From DATFDN01 sp963818725 (lineage in GTDB: Bacteria > Pseudomonadota > Alphaproteobacteria > Acetobacterales > Acetobacteraceae): DNA of 64,000 bases. A program made the position numbers and the translations under genes. Positions 46,541 to 56,949 of this stretch are shown in pieces; the first letter of the stretch is position 1, and the number at the start of each line of letters is the position of its first letter. The stretch is from the NCBI GenBank assembly GCA_963818725.1, contig CAWFTU010000001.1:744001-808000 (forward strand), in the 5' to 3' direction. The notes under the pieces are model-generated. The model was given only the letters and a program-made list of their open reading frames with translations, did not search any database and was not told the DNA's origin.

Positions 46541-46623
46541 AGAGAGGGTTGCGCTGTTGCGCCAAAAGGCCGGGCCAAACGGGTTTGACCTTCGGTCAAG
46601 CTCTAGCGAAAAGGGCCCCGCCG

Positions 46624-49600
46624 TTGAGCCAGTTCGTCGACCGCCTCCTGTTCTTCCGCAAGTACAAGGGCACCTTCGCGAACGGACATGGCGTGGTCAC
46701 CGACGAGAACCGGGCCTGGGAGGACAATTATCGCTCCCGCTGGCAGACCGAGAAGGTCGTTCGCTCCACGCATGGCGTGAACTGCACCGGCAGCTGCAGT
46801 TGGAAGATCTACGTCAAGAACGGCCTGGTCACCTGGGAGACCCAGCAGACCGACTACCCCCGGACCCGTCCGGATCTGCCGAACCACGAGCCGCGCGGCT
46901 GTCCGAGAGGCGCGAGCTATTCTTGGTATCTCTACAGCAGCAACCGCATTAAGTACCCGCTGGTCCGCGGACGCCTGTTGGCCCTCTGGCGCGAGGCGCG
47001 CAAGACCCTGCCCCCCGTCGAGGCGTGGAAGTCGATCCAGGACGACGACAAGCGCCTCGAATACCAGCGCGTCCGTGGTCTCGGCGGCTTCGTCCGGGTG
47101 GACTGGGACGAGATCAACGAGCTGATCGCCGCTGCCAACATCCACACGATCAAGCAATGGGGCCCGGACCGCGTGGCCGGCTTCTCGCCCATTCCCGCGA
47201 TGTCGATGATCAGCTACGCCGCGGGCACGCGCTATCTCAGCCTAATCGGCGGCACGTGCCTCTCCTTTTATGACTGGTATTGCGACCTGCCGCCGTCCTC
47301 ACCGCAAACCTTCGGCGAGCAGACCGACGTGCCGGAGAGCGCGGACTGGTATAACTCGAGTTTCCTGATCCTGTGGGGGTCCAACGTCTCGCTGACGCGG
47401 ACCCCGGACGCGCATTTCTACACTGAGGCGCGCTATCGCGGCACCAAGAGCGTGGTGATCGCGCCGGACTTCATCGAAGTGGCGCGCTTCGCCGATCTGT
47501 GGCTCCACCCCAAGCAGGGCACCGACGCGGCGCTGGCGCTCGCCATGGGGCACGTCATCCTGAAGGAGTTCTTCGTCGATCGGCAGGTCGAGTATTTTCA
47601 GGATTACGCGAAGCGCTTCTCCGATCTGCCGTTCCTGGTGATGCTGGAGCGCCAGGGCGAGAACCTGGTCGCCGGGCGCTTGCTGCGCGCCGCCGACTTC
47701 CCAGACGCGCTGGGCCAGGCCAACAATCCCGACTGGAAGCCGGTCGTGGTGGACGAGGCGAGTGGCGAAGTGGTCGCACCGCTGGGCACGGCGGGCTTCC
47801 GTTGGGGCGAGGAGGGCAAGTGGAACCTGGAGCCGCGCGACGGCCGCGACGGGCGCGAAATCTCGCCCCGGCTATCGCTCCTCGGCTGCGGTGGACCGGT
47901 CGCGACCGTTTCATTCCCCTATTTCGGTAGCGCAGGGCGCTTCGGACTGACCGACCACGCTCCGGTGCTGCGCCGCGCCGTGCCGACGCGCACGCTCACG
48001 CTGAAGGACGGACGCGAGGCGCAGGTCGCGACCGTGTTCGATCTCATGCTCGCCAGCTACGGTCTCGCGAGGGGGCTCGGCGGAGAGGCGGCGCGGAGTT
48101 ACGACGATGACGTGCCTTGCACGCCGGCCTGGCAGGAGCGCATCACCGGCGTGCCGCGCGACCGCTGCATCGCAGTAGCGCGCGGCTTCGCGGCGAACGC
48201 CGAGCAGACCCGTGGGCGATCCATGGTCATCATCGGCGCCGGGCTGAACCATTGGTACAACATGGACATGTCGTACCGGGCCGTCATCGCGATGCTGGTC
48301 CTGTGCGGCTGCGTCGGCCAGTCGGGCGGCGGCTGGGCGCACTATGTGGGGCAGGAGAAGCTGCGGCCACAGGCCGGGTGGCTGCCGGTCGCGTTCGCGT
48401 CCGATTGGGTGCGGCCGCCGCGCCAGATGAACGGCACCAGCTATTTCTATGCCCACACCGACCAGTGGCGGTACGAGCGCCTCACGCTTCGCGAGCTGAT
48501 CTCGCCGCTCGCCGATCCGGAGCGCTGGTCGGGGATGCTGATCGACTGCAACGTGCGTGCCGAGCGGATGGGATGGCTGCCAAGCTCGCCGCAGCTCGCG
48601 CGCAATCCGCTGGCGGTCGCGCGCGACGCGCAGGTGTCTGGGGAGGAGCCGGCGACCTACGTTGCCGCGGCCCTGAGATCGGGCGATCTTCGCATGGCGT
48701 GCGAGGATCCGGATGCACCGGAGAACTGGCCGCGCAACCTGTTCGTGTGGCGCTCCAACCTGCTTGGGGCCAGCGGCAAGGGGCACGAGTACTTCCTCAA
48801 GCACCTGCTGGGTGCGCGCGACAACGTGCTGAACGCCCAGGGCGAGCAGCGCCCGGAAGAGGTGGTGCGCCGCGACCGGGCGCCGGAGGGCAAGCTCGAT
48901 CTGCTGGTGACGATTGATTTCCGCATGAACACCACGACGCTGTTCTCCGACGTCGTGCTGCCAACCGCCACCTGGTACGAGAAGGCCGATCTCAACACCA
49001 GCGACATGCACCCGTTCATCCATCCGCTCCAGGCGGCGGTGGATCCGGTCTGGGGCGCACGCACCGACTGGGCGATCTTCCGCGGCATCGCCGAGGCGTT
49101 CCAACGCCTCACGCCGGGCCAGCTCGGCGTCGAACAGGACGTCGTGCTCACGCCCACGCTGAAGGACACGCCCTCCGAGCTGGCGCAACCCTATGGCGGC
49201 ACGGCGGGGCGGAGGCGGTCCCCGGCCGGACCATGCCGGCCATCACCGTGGTCGAGCGCGACTACCCCGCCACCTACGACCGCTTCGTCAGCCTCGGCCC
49301 GCTGCTGGAAGAGCGGGGCAATGGCACGAAAGGCATCACGTGGGACACGAAGGCGGAGGTCGCGCGGCTGCTCAATGTGAACCCGCCGGAGGAAACACCT
49401 TTCGGCAGGCCCCGGATGCGCGAGGACGTGGACGCGATCGAGGCGGTCTTGACCTTGGCGCCGGAGACGAACGGCCACGTGGCGATGAAGGCATGGCAGG
49501 CGTTGTCCAAGGCGACAGGCCGCGACCACACCCACCTCATCGCCCGGCGTGCCGACGAGAAGATCGAGTTCCGCGACCTTGCCGCCCAACCACGGCCGAT

Positions 49601-50360
49601 CCTCACCTCGCCCGTGTGGTCCGGCATCGAGAGTCACGAGATCTGCTATAATGCCGGCTGGACCAACGTGCATGAGCTGATCCCCTGGCGAACGCTGACG
49701 GGCCGGCAGCAGCTCTATCAGGACCATCCCTGGATGCGCGACTTCGGCGAGGGCTTCGCCACCTATCGGCCGCCCGTGGACACGCGCTCCGTCACCGAGG
49801 AGCTGACGCGCGCGCACCAGAACGGCAACCGGCCATTGGTGCTGAACTTCCTGACGCCGCACCAGAAACGGGGCATCCACAGCACCTACACCGAGAACCT
49901 GATCATGCTGACGCTCGCGCGCGGCGGTCCGATCGTGTGGATCAACGAAACCGACGCGGCCGAGGCGGGCATCGAGGATAATGACTGGATCGAGGCGTTC
50001 AACCGCAACGGCGCGCTGGTCGCACGCGCGGTCGTCAGCCAGCGCATCCCGCGCGGCACCGCCTTCATGTACCATGCCGCCGAGCGCACCGCGAACGTGC
50101 CGGGCAGCGAGATCACGCAGAACCGGGGCGGCATCCACAACTCGGTGACGCGGGTGGTGCTGAAGCGGACGCACATGATCGGCGGCTATGCCCAGCTCTC
50201 CTACGGTTTCAACTACTACGGCACCGTCGGCTCGAACCGGGACGAGTTCGTCGTGCTGCGCAAGATGGTCAACGTGGACTGGCGCGACCGGCCGCTTTCG
50301 GAAAAGCGGGACGTCATGCGCGCCGAGGAAGCCTCCCGGCTGGAGGGACAGCGCCTGTGA
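46624..50360 (+). CDS. narG: Respiratory nitrate reductase alpha subunit NarG (one frameshift)
   Basis: Molybdo-bis-MGD catalytic subunit that reduces nitrate to nitrite on the cytoplasmic face. TTG start at 46624 (MSQFVDRLLFFRKYKGTFANGHG fits the family start). FS0 cluster ligands HGVNCTGSCSWK (His plus Cys), Mo-ligand Asp region SFYDWYCDLPPS, and NSSFLILWGSNVSLTRTPDAHF. One G is missing in a G run near 49208; the frame resumes AEAVPGRTMPAITVVERDYPATY and runs to 50360 with NFLTPHQKRGIHSTYTENLIML. Corrected length ~1245 residues, normal. Overlaps narH by ATG-type 4-base junction (GTGA). The break is probably a sequencing error. Confidence 0.9.
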
Positions 50361-51890
50361 AAATCCGCGCGCAGATCGGCAAGGTCCTGAATCTCGACAA
50401 GTGCATTGGCTGTCACGCTTGCAGCGTGACCTGCAAGCAGGTCTGGACCACGCGGCAAGGCATCGAGTACGCGTGGTGGAACAACGTCGAGAGCAAGCCG
50501 GGCATCGGCTATCCCAAGGGCTGGGAGAACCAGGAGCGCTGGCGCGGCGGCTGGGTGCTGGGGAAGGGCGGCGCATTGCGGCCGAAGACGGGCGGCAAGT
50601 GGCGCATCCTGTCGAAGATTTTCGCCAATCCCGAGCTGCCCGAGATCGACGATTACTACGAGCCGTTCGACTACGAGTACCTCCTACATCCACGGCGTGC
50701 CGGAGGCCGAGGCGGCGCCGACAGCGCGGCCCGTGTCCATCATCACCGGCGAGCGCATGGACAAGGTGCGGTGGGGGCCGAACTGGGAGGAATTGCTCGG
50801 CACGGAATTCCGCAAGCGGGCGCAAGACTACGACTTCAAGGACGTCGAGGAGGCGATCTACGGGGAGTTTGAGAACAGCTTTCTGATGTTCCTGCCCCGG
50901 CTCTGCGAGCACTGCCTCAACCCGTCCTGCCTCGCCGCGTGCCCGTCGGGGGCGATCTACAAACGCGAGGAGGACGGCATTGTCCTCATCGACCAGGAGA
51001 AGTGCCGGGGCTGGCGTATGTGCGTGACCGGCTGTCCCTACAAGAAAGTCTATTACAACTGGCATACCGGCAAATCGGAGAAGTGCATCTTCTGCTATCC
51101 ACGCATCGAGAGCGGGCAGCCGACCGTCTGCTCGGAAACCTGCGTCGGTCGCATCCGCTATCTCGGCGTCATGCTCTATGACGCCGACCGCATCCTCGAA
51201 GTCGCTTCGCAAGAGAAGGTCCAGGACTGCTACCAGGCGCAACTCGACATCTTTCTCGACCCGCGCGACCCGGCGGTGATCGATCAAGCCCAGCGCGACG
51301 GCGTGCCGGATAGCTGGATCAGGGCCGCGCAGCGCTCGCCGGTCTACAAGATGGCCTGCGAGTGGAAGGTCGCCTTCCCGCTGCATCCGGAATACCGCAC
51401 CGTACCGATGGTCTGGTACATCCCGCTGCTCTCGCCCATCCAGGAGGCGGCGGACGCGGGCGCGATCGCGAGCCTGGACGGCATCCCCGACGTCGACAGC
51501 CTGCGCATCCCGGTGCGCTATCTCGCCAACCTGCTGACCGCGGGCAAGGAGGAGCCGATCCGGCTCACGCTGCGCAGGCTGCTCGCGCTACGGGCCTACA
51601 TGCGCCGACGCAACGTGGAGGACGTGCGCGACCCGGCCCCGCTGGAGGCGGTCGGGCTGAGCGAGGCGCAGGCGGAGCAGATGTACCGCGTCATGTCGAT
51701 CGCCAACTACGAGGACCGCTTCGTGATCCCGACCAGCCACAAGGAGGTGGCGGAGAACGCATATGACCAGCGCGGCATTGCCGGGTTCCACTTCAGTCAG
51801 ATGACGTCCGAAGGCAACAGCAGATTCATGCTGTGGGGTCAGGACACGCGCAAGACGCGGGGCGAGCGGTTCCCGCTCAACAGGAAGTAG
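50357..51890 (+). CDS. narH: Respiratory nitrate reductase beta subunit NarH (one frameshift)
   Basis: Iron-sulphur electron-transfer subunit. Part 1 (50357 to ~50684) holds CIGCHACSVTCK; an extra C near 50684 shifts the frame, which resumes YIHGVPEAEAAPTARPVSIITG. Part 2 has CEHCLNPSCLAACPSGAIYK, CRGWRMCVTGCPYKK and KCIFCYPRIESGQPTVCSETC, ligands for three [4Fe-4S] and one [3Fe-4S] cluster (Trp replaces one Cys in CRGWRMC as in all NarH). Corrected length ~510. Passes electrons from NarI to NarG. Confidence 0.9.
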
Positions 51891-51894
51891 CGTC

Positions 51895-52623
51895 ATGCTG
51901 GCCTGCAAGGCATTCGCCGCGCTGCTGCTTTATCCTGACGCCGAATTGGTATCGGCGCTGCCGGAAATCTCGGCCCTGCTGAGCAATGCCGGGGTGCCGC
52001 CCGGGACGGCGGCAGCCATCGCGACGTTTTGCGAGCAACTCGCGGGATCGGAGCTGATGGCGGCTCAGGGCGAATACGTGTCCCTGTTCGACAGGTCTCC
52101 ATCGCTCTCGCTTTATCTGTTCGAGCACGTACACGGCGATTCGCGCGAGCGCGGCCAGGCGATGGCCGATCTGGTGGCGGACTACGAGCGCGCCGGGCTC
52201 GACATGGCAGCCGACGAGTTGCCCGACTTTCTTCCGGTGTTCCTCGAATACGCATCTCTGCACCCTCCTGATCAGGCGCGCACCCTGCTCGGCGAGATCG
52301 CCGACATCGTCGCGCTTCTCGCGGGGCGGCTGGAGAAGCGCGGCAGCGGGTACGCCGCGATCATGCGCGCCATCGAGGCCCTGTCGGCACGGCGTGGTGA
52401 TCGCGCGGCCGTGGCGGCGCGGCTGGAAGGGGAGGTGCCGGACGACACCCCGGCCGCGCTCGACGCGAGGTGGGAGGAGACGCCGGTGAGCTTCATGGAG
52501 CCGGCGTCAGAAGGCGGCGATTGCCCCAAGGCTGCGGCGCTCGTCGCGCAGTTCGCGCCAGGTACCGTGAATGGACCCGATGACAGGCCGAGCGCCAAGG
52601 AGAGATTGCCATGGATTGGCTGA
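51895..52623 (+). CDS. narJ: Nitrate reductase assembly chaperone NarJ
   Basis: 242 residues of the TorD/NarJ all-helical fold: FAALLLYPDAELVSALPEI, GEYVSLFDRSPSLSLYLFEHVHGDSRERGQAMADLV and DELPDFLPVFLEYAS. It binds the NarG N-terminus and helps insert the Mo and Fe-S cofactors; not part of the final enzyme. Overlaps narI by 13 bases. Confidence 0.92.
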   Translation: MLACKAFAALLLYPDAELVSALPEISALLSNAGVPPGTAAAIATFCEQLAGSELMAAQGEYVSLFDRSPSLSLYLFEHVHGDSRERGQAMADLVADYERAGLDMAADELPDFLPVFLEYASLHPPDQARTLLGEIADIVALLAGRLEKRGSGYAAIMRAIEALSARRGDRAAVAARLEGEVPDDTPAALDARWEETPVSFMEPASEGGDCPKAAALVAQFAPGTVNGPDDRPSAKERLPWIG

Positions 52624-53315
52624 ACCAATTCCTGTTCGGTTTCTATCCCTATCTCTGCATGATCGCCTTTTTCCTGGGAAGCTGGGCGCGCGTCGACCGC
52701 AGCCAGTTCTCCTGGCGCAGCCAGTCGAGCCAGTTCCTGAACAAGCGCCAGCTGGTCTGGGCCAGCAACCTGTTTCACATCGGCATCCTTGGGCTCTTCG
52801 CCGGCCATTTCGTGGGGCTGCTGACGCTCCCCTCGTGGCAGCACGTGGTCGGGCTGACGGTGAAGGCGCATCAGTGGATGGCGATCATCGCCGGTGCGAT
52901 CTTCGCGATCCTTGGCGCGTTCGGCGGAGCGGGGCTCATCGTCCGCCGGCTGTTCAATCCGCGCATTCGCCAAACCAGCAAGCCGACCGACATCTTCATC
53001 CTGCTGTTCATCTATTTTCAGCTCTGGCTTGGGATTATCGGGATCCCCCACTCGGTGGCCAACCACGACGGTACCTACATGTTTGTCCTGGCGGAATGGT
53101 GCCGCAGCATCATGACTTTCCAGCCGGCGTCGGCGGCCCTGCTCGACAACATCCCTTGGGTCTACAAGGTCCATCTCGTCGCCGGCATGACGCTCTTCCG
53201 GCTCGTGCCCTTCACCCGGATGGTGCATGTGTGGTCGGCGCCGATCTGGTTCCTCGGCCGCCCCGGATGGCAGATCGTGCGGCGCAACACCCATATCGCC
53301 AAGGAGGGCGTCTGA
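52611..53315 (+). CDS. narI: Nitrate reductase gamma subunit NarI (cytochrome b)
   Basis: 234 residues with five membrane helices (FGFYPYLCMIAFFLGSWAR, LFHIGILGLFAGHFVGLL, AIIAGAIFAILGAFGGAGLI, IFILLFIYFQLWLGIIGI, VHLVAGMTLFRLVPFTRMVH). Four His (HIG/GHF and KVHLV/MVHVW) are in place to bind two b haems. Takes electrons from quinol and passes them to NarH. Complete. Confidence 0.93.
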   Translation: MDWLNQFLFGFYPYLCMIAFFLGSWARVDRSQFSWRSQSSQFLNKRQLVWASNLFHIGILGLFAGHFVGLLTLPSWQHVVGLTVKAHQWMAIIAGAIFAILGAFGGAGLIVRRLFNPRIRQTSKPTDIFILLFIYFQLWLGIIGIPHSVANHDGTYMFVLAEWCRSIMTFQPASAALLDNIPWVYKVHLVAGMTLFRLVPFTRMVHVWSAPIWFLGRPGWQIVRRNTHIAKEGV

Positions 53316-53316
53316 T

Positions 53317-54204
53317 ATGGGCCGCCTCATCCGAGTGGACGGGGTGGAGATCCCGGAGGCGACCATTTCGCTGGAGGCGCAGTTGCAGGACGCGCCAGAT
53401 CCCACCGCGGCCTGGGAGGTGGCGGCCCGATCTCTGGTGGTACGACAGCTTCTTCTGGCCGAGGCGGCCGCCCGCGGGATCAGCGACCGCGACCCCGAGC
53501 CGGACGAGGAGCCGGACGAGGCCGCCATCCGCCGATTGCTGGAGTCGCAGCTCAACCTGCCGGAACCGTCCGAGATCGAGCTGCGACGATGGTATGACCG
53601 CAACCGAGAGCGGCTGCGCTTGCCTGATCTGTGGCATGTGCAGCACATCCTGATCGCAGCCGATCCGCGCGACGATGCCGCCTCGCACGCGGCACGGCTG
53701 GAGGCGGAGCGGCTGCTGGCCCAGATCCAAAATGACCCGGACTGCTTGCCGGAACTGGCGCGGCGATACTCTGATTGCCCCTCCAGGGCGCAAGGCGGCG
53801 ACCTTGGCATGGTCGAGCGCGGCAGCACAGTACCCGAGTTTGAGACCTTCCTGGCGGCGCTGGAACCCGGCCAGGTTTGCCCCACGGTCGTGAAGAGCCG
53901 GTACGGCATGCACGTAATCCGGGTTCTGGCGAAGGAAGCGGGACGCATGCCGCCGTTTATCGCCGTGCGCGGGCGCATTGCCGAGTTCCTGCAAGAGGCG
54001 AGTTGGCGGCAAGGTGTGCAGGGCTACATCGCGGCGTTGGCCGCTCGGGCGCGTATCGAGGGGTTCGATTTGTTTGCCGGCGAAAACGCGCCGCCCCGCC
54101 CTTCCGCTTGGCCCGCCGGGCCATCTTGCGTGTCTGTGGCGCCCGCGTCTGGCGCGGCCGGGAAGAGGACGCCCGATGGCCAACTGGTCCGAGGCTGCGG
54201 ATGA
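53317..54204 (+). CDS. Parvulin-type peptidyl-prolyl isomerase of the nar operon
   Basis: 295 residues from ATG 53317, one base after the narI stop. An N-terminal helical chaperone part (VVRQLLLAEAAARGI, EIELRRWYDRNRERL) precedes a rotamase domain: WHVQHILIAADP, LARRYSDCPSRAQGGDLGMVERGSTVPEFETFLAALEPGQV and SRYGMHVIRVL. No signal peptide, so it is cytoplasmic, unlike SurA/PrsA. Homologues of NifM type sit at the end of some narGHJI operons and probably help fold the reductase. The last ~35 residues are low-complexity. Confidence 0.85.
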   Translation: MGRLIRVDGVEIPEATISLEAQLQDAPDPTAAWEVAARSLVVRQLLLAEAAARGISDRDPEPDEEPDEAAIRRLLESQLNLPEPSEIELRRWYDRNRERLRLPDLWHVQHILIAADPRDDAASHAARLEAERLLAQIQNDPDCLPELARRYSDCPSRAQGGDLGMVERGSTVPEFETFLAALEPGQVCPTVVKSRYGMHVIRVLAKEAGRMPPFIAVRGRIAEFLQEASWRQGVQGYIAALAARARIEGFDLFAGENAPPRPSAWPAGPSCVSVAPASGAAGKRTPDGQLVRGCG

Positions 54205-54438
54205 GCAGCCGCGCCACCCCGGTCGAAGCGCTTGCTCAGGGCAATGCGCGATTCGTGCGCGTGCTGCTGGTCAGCACCTTTGCCGCAACTGCTCAACCCA
54301 CCCCGCTTCGCGCAATGCGTTGATATAGAATGATTTTCAGCAGTCTCAGAAAACGGGATAAATTTGGGCAGTTGAAGTAAAATCCGCGGCGATACCAGAT
54401 ACTTATTTATATCGTAATATCGCAGCCTTGGCCGTTAC
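54205..54438. promoter_or_regulatory. AT-richer region upstream of the narK-type gene
   Basis: Marked drop in GC around 54330-54425. Should contain the narK-type promoter. TTGAAGTAAAATCC near 54371 is a weak Crp/Fnr-like candidate only. Confidence 0.35.
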
Positions 54439-55761
54439 ATGCGTCGGATTCGATACTGCCGTTACGCCCAAAATCGCCTCGCCCAGAAAGCGTTGTTTAT
54501 CAATGATTTGCGGAGGGAGGGGTGGGTTGAGCAGTTACCCTTTGCCTTCCTGATCTGCTTCGCTGTCTGGATGATGTTCGGCGTGATCGGCATCCCGATC
54601 CGCCGGGAGCTGGGGCTTAACGGCTCGGAGTTCGGACTGCTTACCGCAACGCCGGTCTTGACTGGCGCGGTCTTTCGCCTGCCGCTCGGCATCTGGACTG
54701 ATCGGTATGGCGGCCGCATCGTGATGTTCATTCTTCTGATCGCCTGCGCTGTCCCCCTTTGGTTCGCCGCGCAGGCGACGCAGCTCTGGCAGTTGCTGCT
54801 GCTGGGCCTGGCTCTCGGTCTCGTGGGGGCCTCATTCTCGGTCGGCACGCCCTATGTCGCGCGCTTCTTCCCGCCCGCGAAAAAGGGATTTGCCATGGGC
54901 GTGTTCGGCGCCGGAACCGCCGGTGCTGCCATCAACATGTTCGTGGCTCCGGCCCTGGTGACGCGCTACGGCTGGCAGAGTGTCCCGCGTGTCTACGCGG
55001 TGGCTCTGCTGGCGACCGCTGTCATCTTCTGGGTACTGTCAGCGCCGGACACCCTGGCGCCCGGCAAGGCCGTTCCCGTGCGCCAGCAGCTTGCGGTGCT
55101 AAAGAATCCGCGCGTTTGGAAATACTGCCAGTTTTACTCGATCTTGTTCGGCGGCTTCACCGCACTCTCGGTCTGGATGCCGCAATATTACGTCGGGGAA
55201 TATGGCCTCTCGATCACGCGGGCATCGCTGCTTGCCGCCTGCTTCTCCCTGCCGGGCGGCGTGCTGCGCGCGTTCGGCGGCTGGCTATCGGATCGGTTCG
55301 GCGCCCACAGCGTAACTTGGTGGGTGCTCTGGGCGGCGTGGATCAGCCTGTTTCTGCTGTCCTATCCGCAGACCGAGTTCACCGTGCATACGGTCAACGG
55401 TCCGGCAAGCTTCCATCTCGGACTGACCGTCGGACTTGCCGCGGCGCTGCTGTTCGTGCTCGGGATCTCCTTCGCGTGTGGCATGGCATCGACGTTCAAA
55501 TACCTGAGCGAGGACTTCCCGCAGAACATGGGCGTGGTGTCCGGGATCGTGGGCATGGCTGGGGGACTGGGCGGCTTCCTGCTTCCAATCCTGTTTGGCG
55601 TCCTGCTCGACCGCACCGGCCTGAACTCGAGCTGCTTTATGCTTCTATATGGAATTACCTGGGTATCCTTGATCCTGATCTATATCACCAAGGTGCGTCG
55701 GATTCCGGTCATGCGCGGATCGCGTCTGCGATCGCAAGACCGCCGGTACGCTTCGGAGTAG
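54439..55761 (+). CDS. narK: Nitrate/nitrite MFS transporter (NarK type)
   Basis: 440 residues, twelve membrane segments. Nitrate-porter features: FAVWMMFGVIGIPIRRELGLNGSEFGLLTATPVLTGAVFRLPLGIWTDRYGGR, the glycine-rich nitrate signatures GVFGAGTAGAAINMFVAPALV and GISFACGMASTFKYL...GVVSGIVGMAGGLGGFLLP. Short single-domain NarK1-like form, imports nitrate with protons or exchanges it for nitrite. Follows the nar operon on the same strand after 234 bases, so it feeds NarG, whose active site is cytoplasmic. The start could be one of several; the first ~30 residues are polar. Confidence 0.9.
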   Translation: MRRIRYCRYAQNRLAQKALFINDLRREGWVEQLPFAFLICFAVWMMFGVIGIPIRRELGLNGSEFGLLTATPVLTGAVFRLPLGIWTDRYGGRIVMFILLIACAVPLWFAAQATQLWQLLLLGLALGLVGASFSVGTPYVARFFPPAKKGFAMGVFGAGTAGAAINMFVAPALVTRYGWQSVPRVYAVALLATAVIFWVLSAPDTLAPGKAVPVRQQLAVLKNPRVWKYCQFYSILFGGFTALSVWMPQYYVGEYGLSITRASLLAACFSLPGGVLRAFGGWLSDRFGAHSVTWWVLWAAWISLFLLSYPQTEFTVHTVNGPASFHLGLTVGLAAALLFVLGISFACGMASTFKYLSEDFPQNMGVVSGIVGMAGGLGGFLLPILFGVLLDRTGLNSSCFMLLYGITWVSLILIYITKVRRIPVMRGSRLRSQDRRYASE

Positions 55762-55765
55762 ACCA

Positions 55766-55963
55766 TCATGTCCGGACGCGAAGACACCCAAACCCATCCA
55801 CCGCCGCCTTCGCCCCGTCAGGCACAAGGCAGGTCGCGTCGTATTCCTGGCAGATCAACGGCCCGCGCCGCTCCTTGCAGGTTACGCCAGGGCTCGCGCC
55901 AACGCCCCTGGTCGGCCAAAGTGGAGCGGGCTGTGAGCCGGCGCTCACGGTGGGGTTGAGTGG
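55766..55963 (-). pseudogene. Unrecognised Cys-containing protein fragment
   Basis: Minus-strand frame reads SQPAPLWPTRGVGASPGVTC followed by KERRGPLICQEYDATCLVPDG and stops at 55766. Composition and Cys pairs look like a real secreted-protein tail, but the upstream end runs into IS6 remnants and I do not recognise the family. Confidence 0.3.
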
Positions 55964-56032
55964 ATGCGGTGCATAGGATGCGGCTCGGAAGCGGTGACCG
56001 AGCGGCCCGAGCGCACCGCCCAGGGTTACCGC
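55964..56032 (+). pseudogene. Zinc-ribbon IS6-type transposase, 5' scrap
   Basis: Encodes MRCIGCGSEAVTERPERTAQ-GYR, the N-terminus of a zinc-ribbon IS6-group transposase (first C-x2-C of the ribbon). It stops where the next IS6 end begins. Confidence 0.6.
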
Positions 56033-56202
56033 GGTTCTGTTGCATCTTTGCGCGCTTGCACTGGCCGGGTAGATGCTCGGGCATGGCAAGACGGCGACAC
56101 ATGGCCCCGATACGGGCGGACCAGTCCTTCAAGGGCCGACAATTTACCGCCGAAGTGATCCTGTGGCCGGTCCGGTGGTATCTCATGTTCCCGATCCGGT
56201 AG
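56033..56202 (+). mobile_element. IS6-family element, left end only
   Basis: Starts GGTTCTGTTGCATC, close to the GG-x-ACTGTTGCAAA end of IS6/IS26-type elements, and then encodes the transposase start (MARRRHMAPIRADQSFKGRQ, FTAEVILWPVRWYLMFPI) up to a TAG at 56200-56202. The DDE core and right end are gone. Confidence 0.65.
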
Positions 56203-56439
56203 CGTCCGCGCGTTGAGCGCGTTGGCCGAATCCACCAGCCCGTGGTATTCTACTGGCCGGCGCGGCCGCCGAACACCTCGCCGTCAGCGTTGTACCTTTC
56301 CTGCAGCGCGCGCGAACGGCCGCGTTGGCGAATTCCTTCGAGGTGCCGTCGCCGAAGTTGTGGGACCACAGCTTGTTGACGGTGCCCTGGAAATAAATCG
56401 CGTTGCGGTCAGGAACTATGCTGGAATGGGTCTTCATGC
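56203..56439. other. Decayed region
   Basis: Mosaic of short open frames without a gene I can name. A minus-strand frame from 56437 begins MKTHSSIVPDRNAIYFQGTV and may be the scrap of another gene. Confidence 0.3.
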
Positions 56440-56949
56440 CGCCGACGTTTCTCGGATTGTAGGGCGTCGTCGTTCAGCACAACCGCCACCGCCCCCTGTG
56501 CCGAGGCAACCGCGACCGCCTCGGCGGCGGCCTGCTGCTCGTAAATGCGCAGGGCGGCCAGTTCGTCCTCCACCTGCTGGAACGCAGTCAAGACCGTCTG
56601 GGGGTAGGTCGCGACGGCGTGGTCGTATGTCGCGCGAGCTGCCGCCACCTGCGCGGGCCGCAGCCCGCCCTCGAACAGCGCCTCGCTCGCCGAGGCTCCA
56701 AGCGACCAGACGCTGTCGGCGGTATTGACCAGCCGACCGAGCCGATTGCCGACAAATCCCCCAGCGCGGATAGCGAGATATCGGGATAGTACGCCGCCAC
56801 CGCGACCCCGATCAGCGCGTTGTGCTGCTGCATGGCCCGTTCGGCCCCGGCGATACCCGGTCTCCGCTCCAGCAGGCTCGATGGCAGCCCCGGGGGATGA
56901 GGGGAACCGCGTCCGGCAGGGGCGCGAACGGGATGAGCGCGCCACCTCG
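56440..56949 (-). pseudogene. OprM/NodT-type outer-membrane efflux protein fragment
   Basis: Minus strand: GLPSSLLERRPGIAGAERAM, NALIGVAVAAYYPDISLSALGD, then in the neighbouring frame TADSVWSLGASASEALFEGGL and VATYPQTVLTAFQQVEDELAALRIYEQQAA. These are the C-terminal repeats of RND-efflux outer-membrane channels. A one-base change near 56745 splits it, its N-terminus is replaced by the GMC gene and its end is lost near 56470. Confidence 0.75.

Noticed and set aside
49191..51386. A 731-codon minus-strand frame opposite narG/narH
   Set aside because: Antisense shadow of conserved genes, no recognisable motif.
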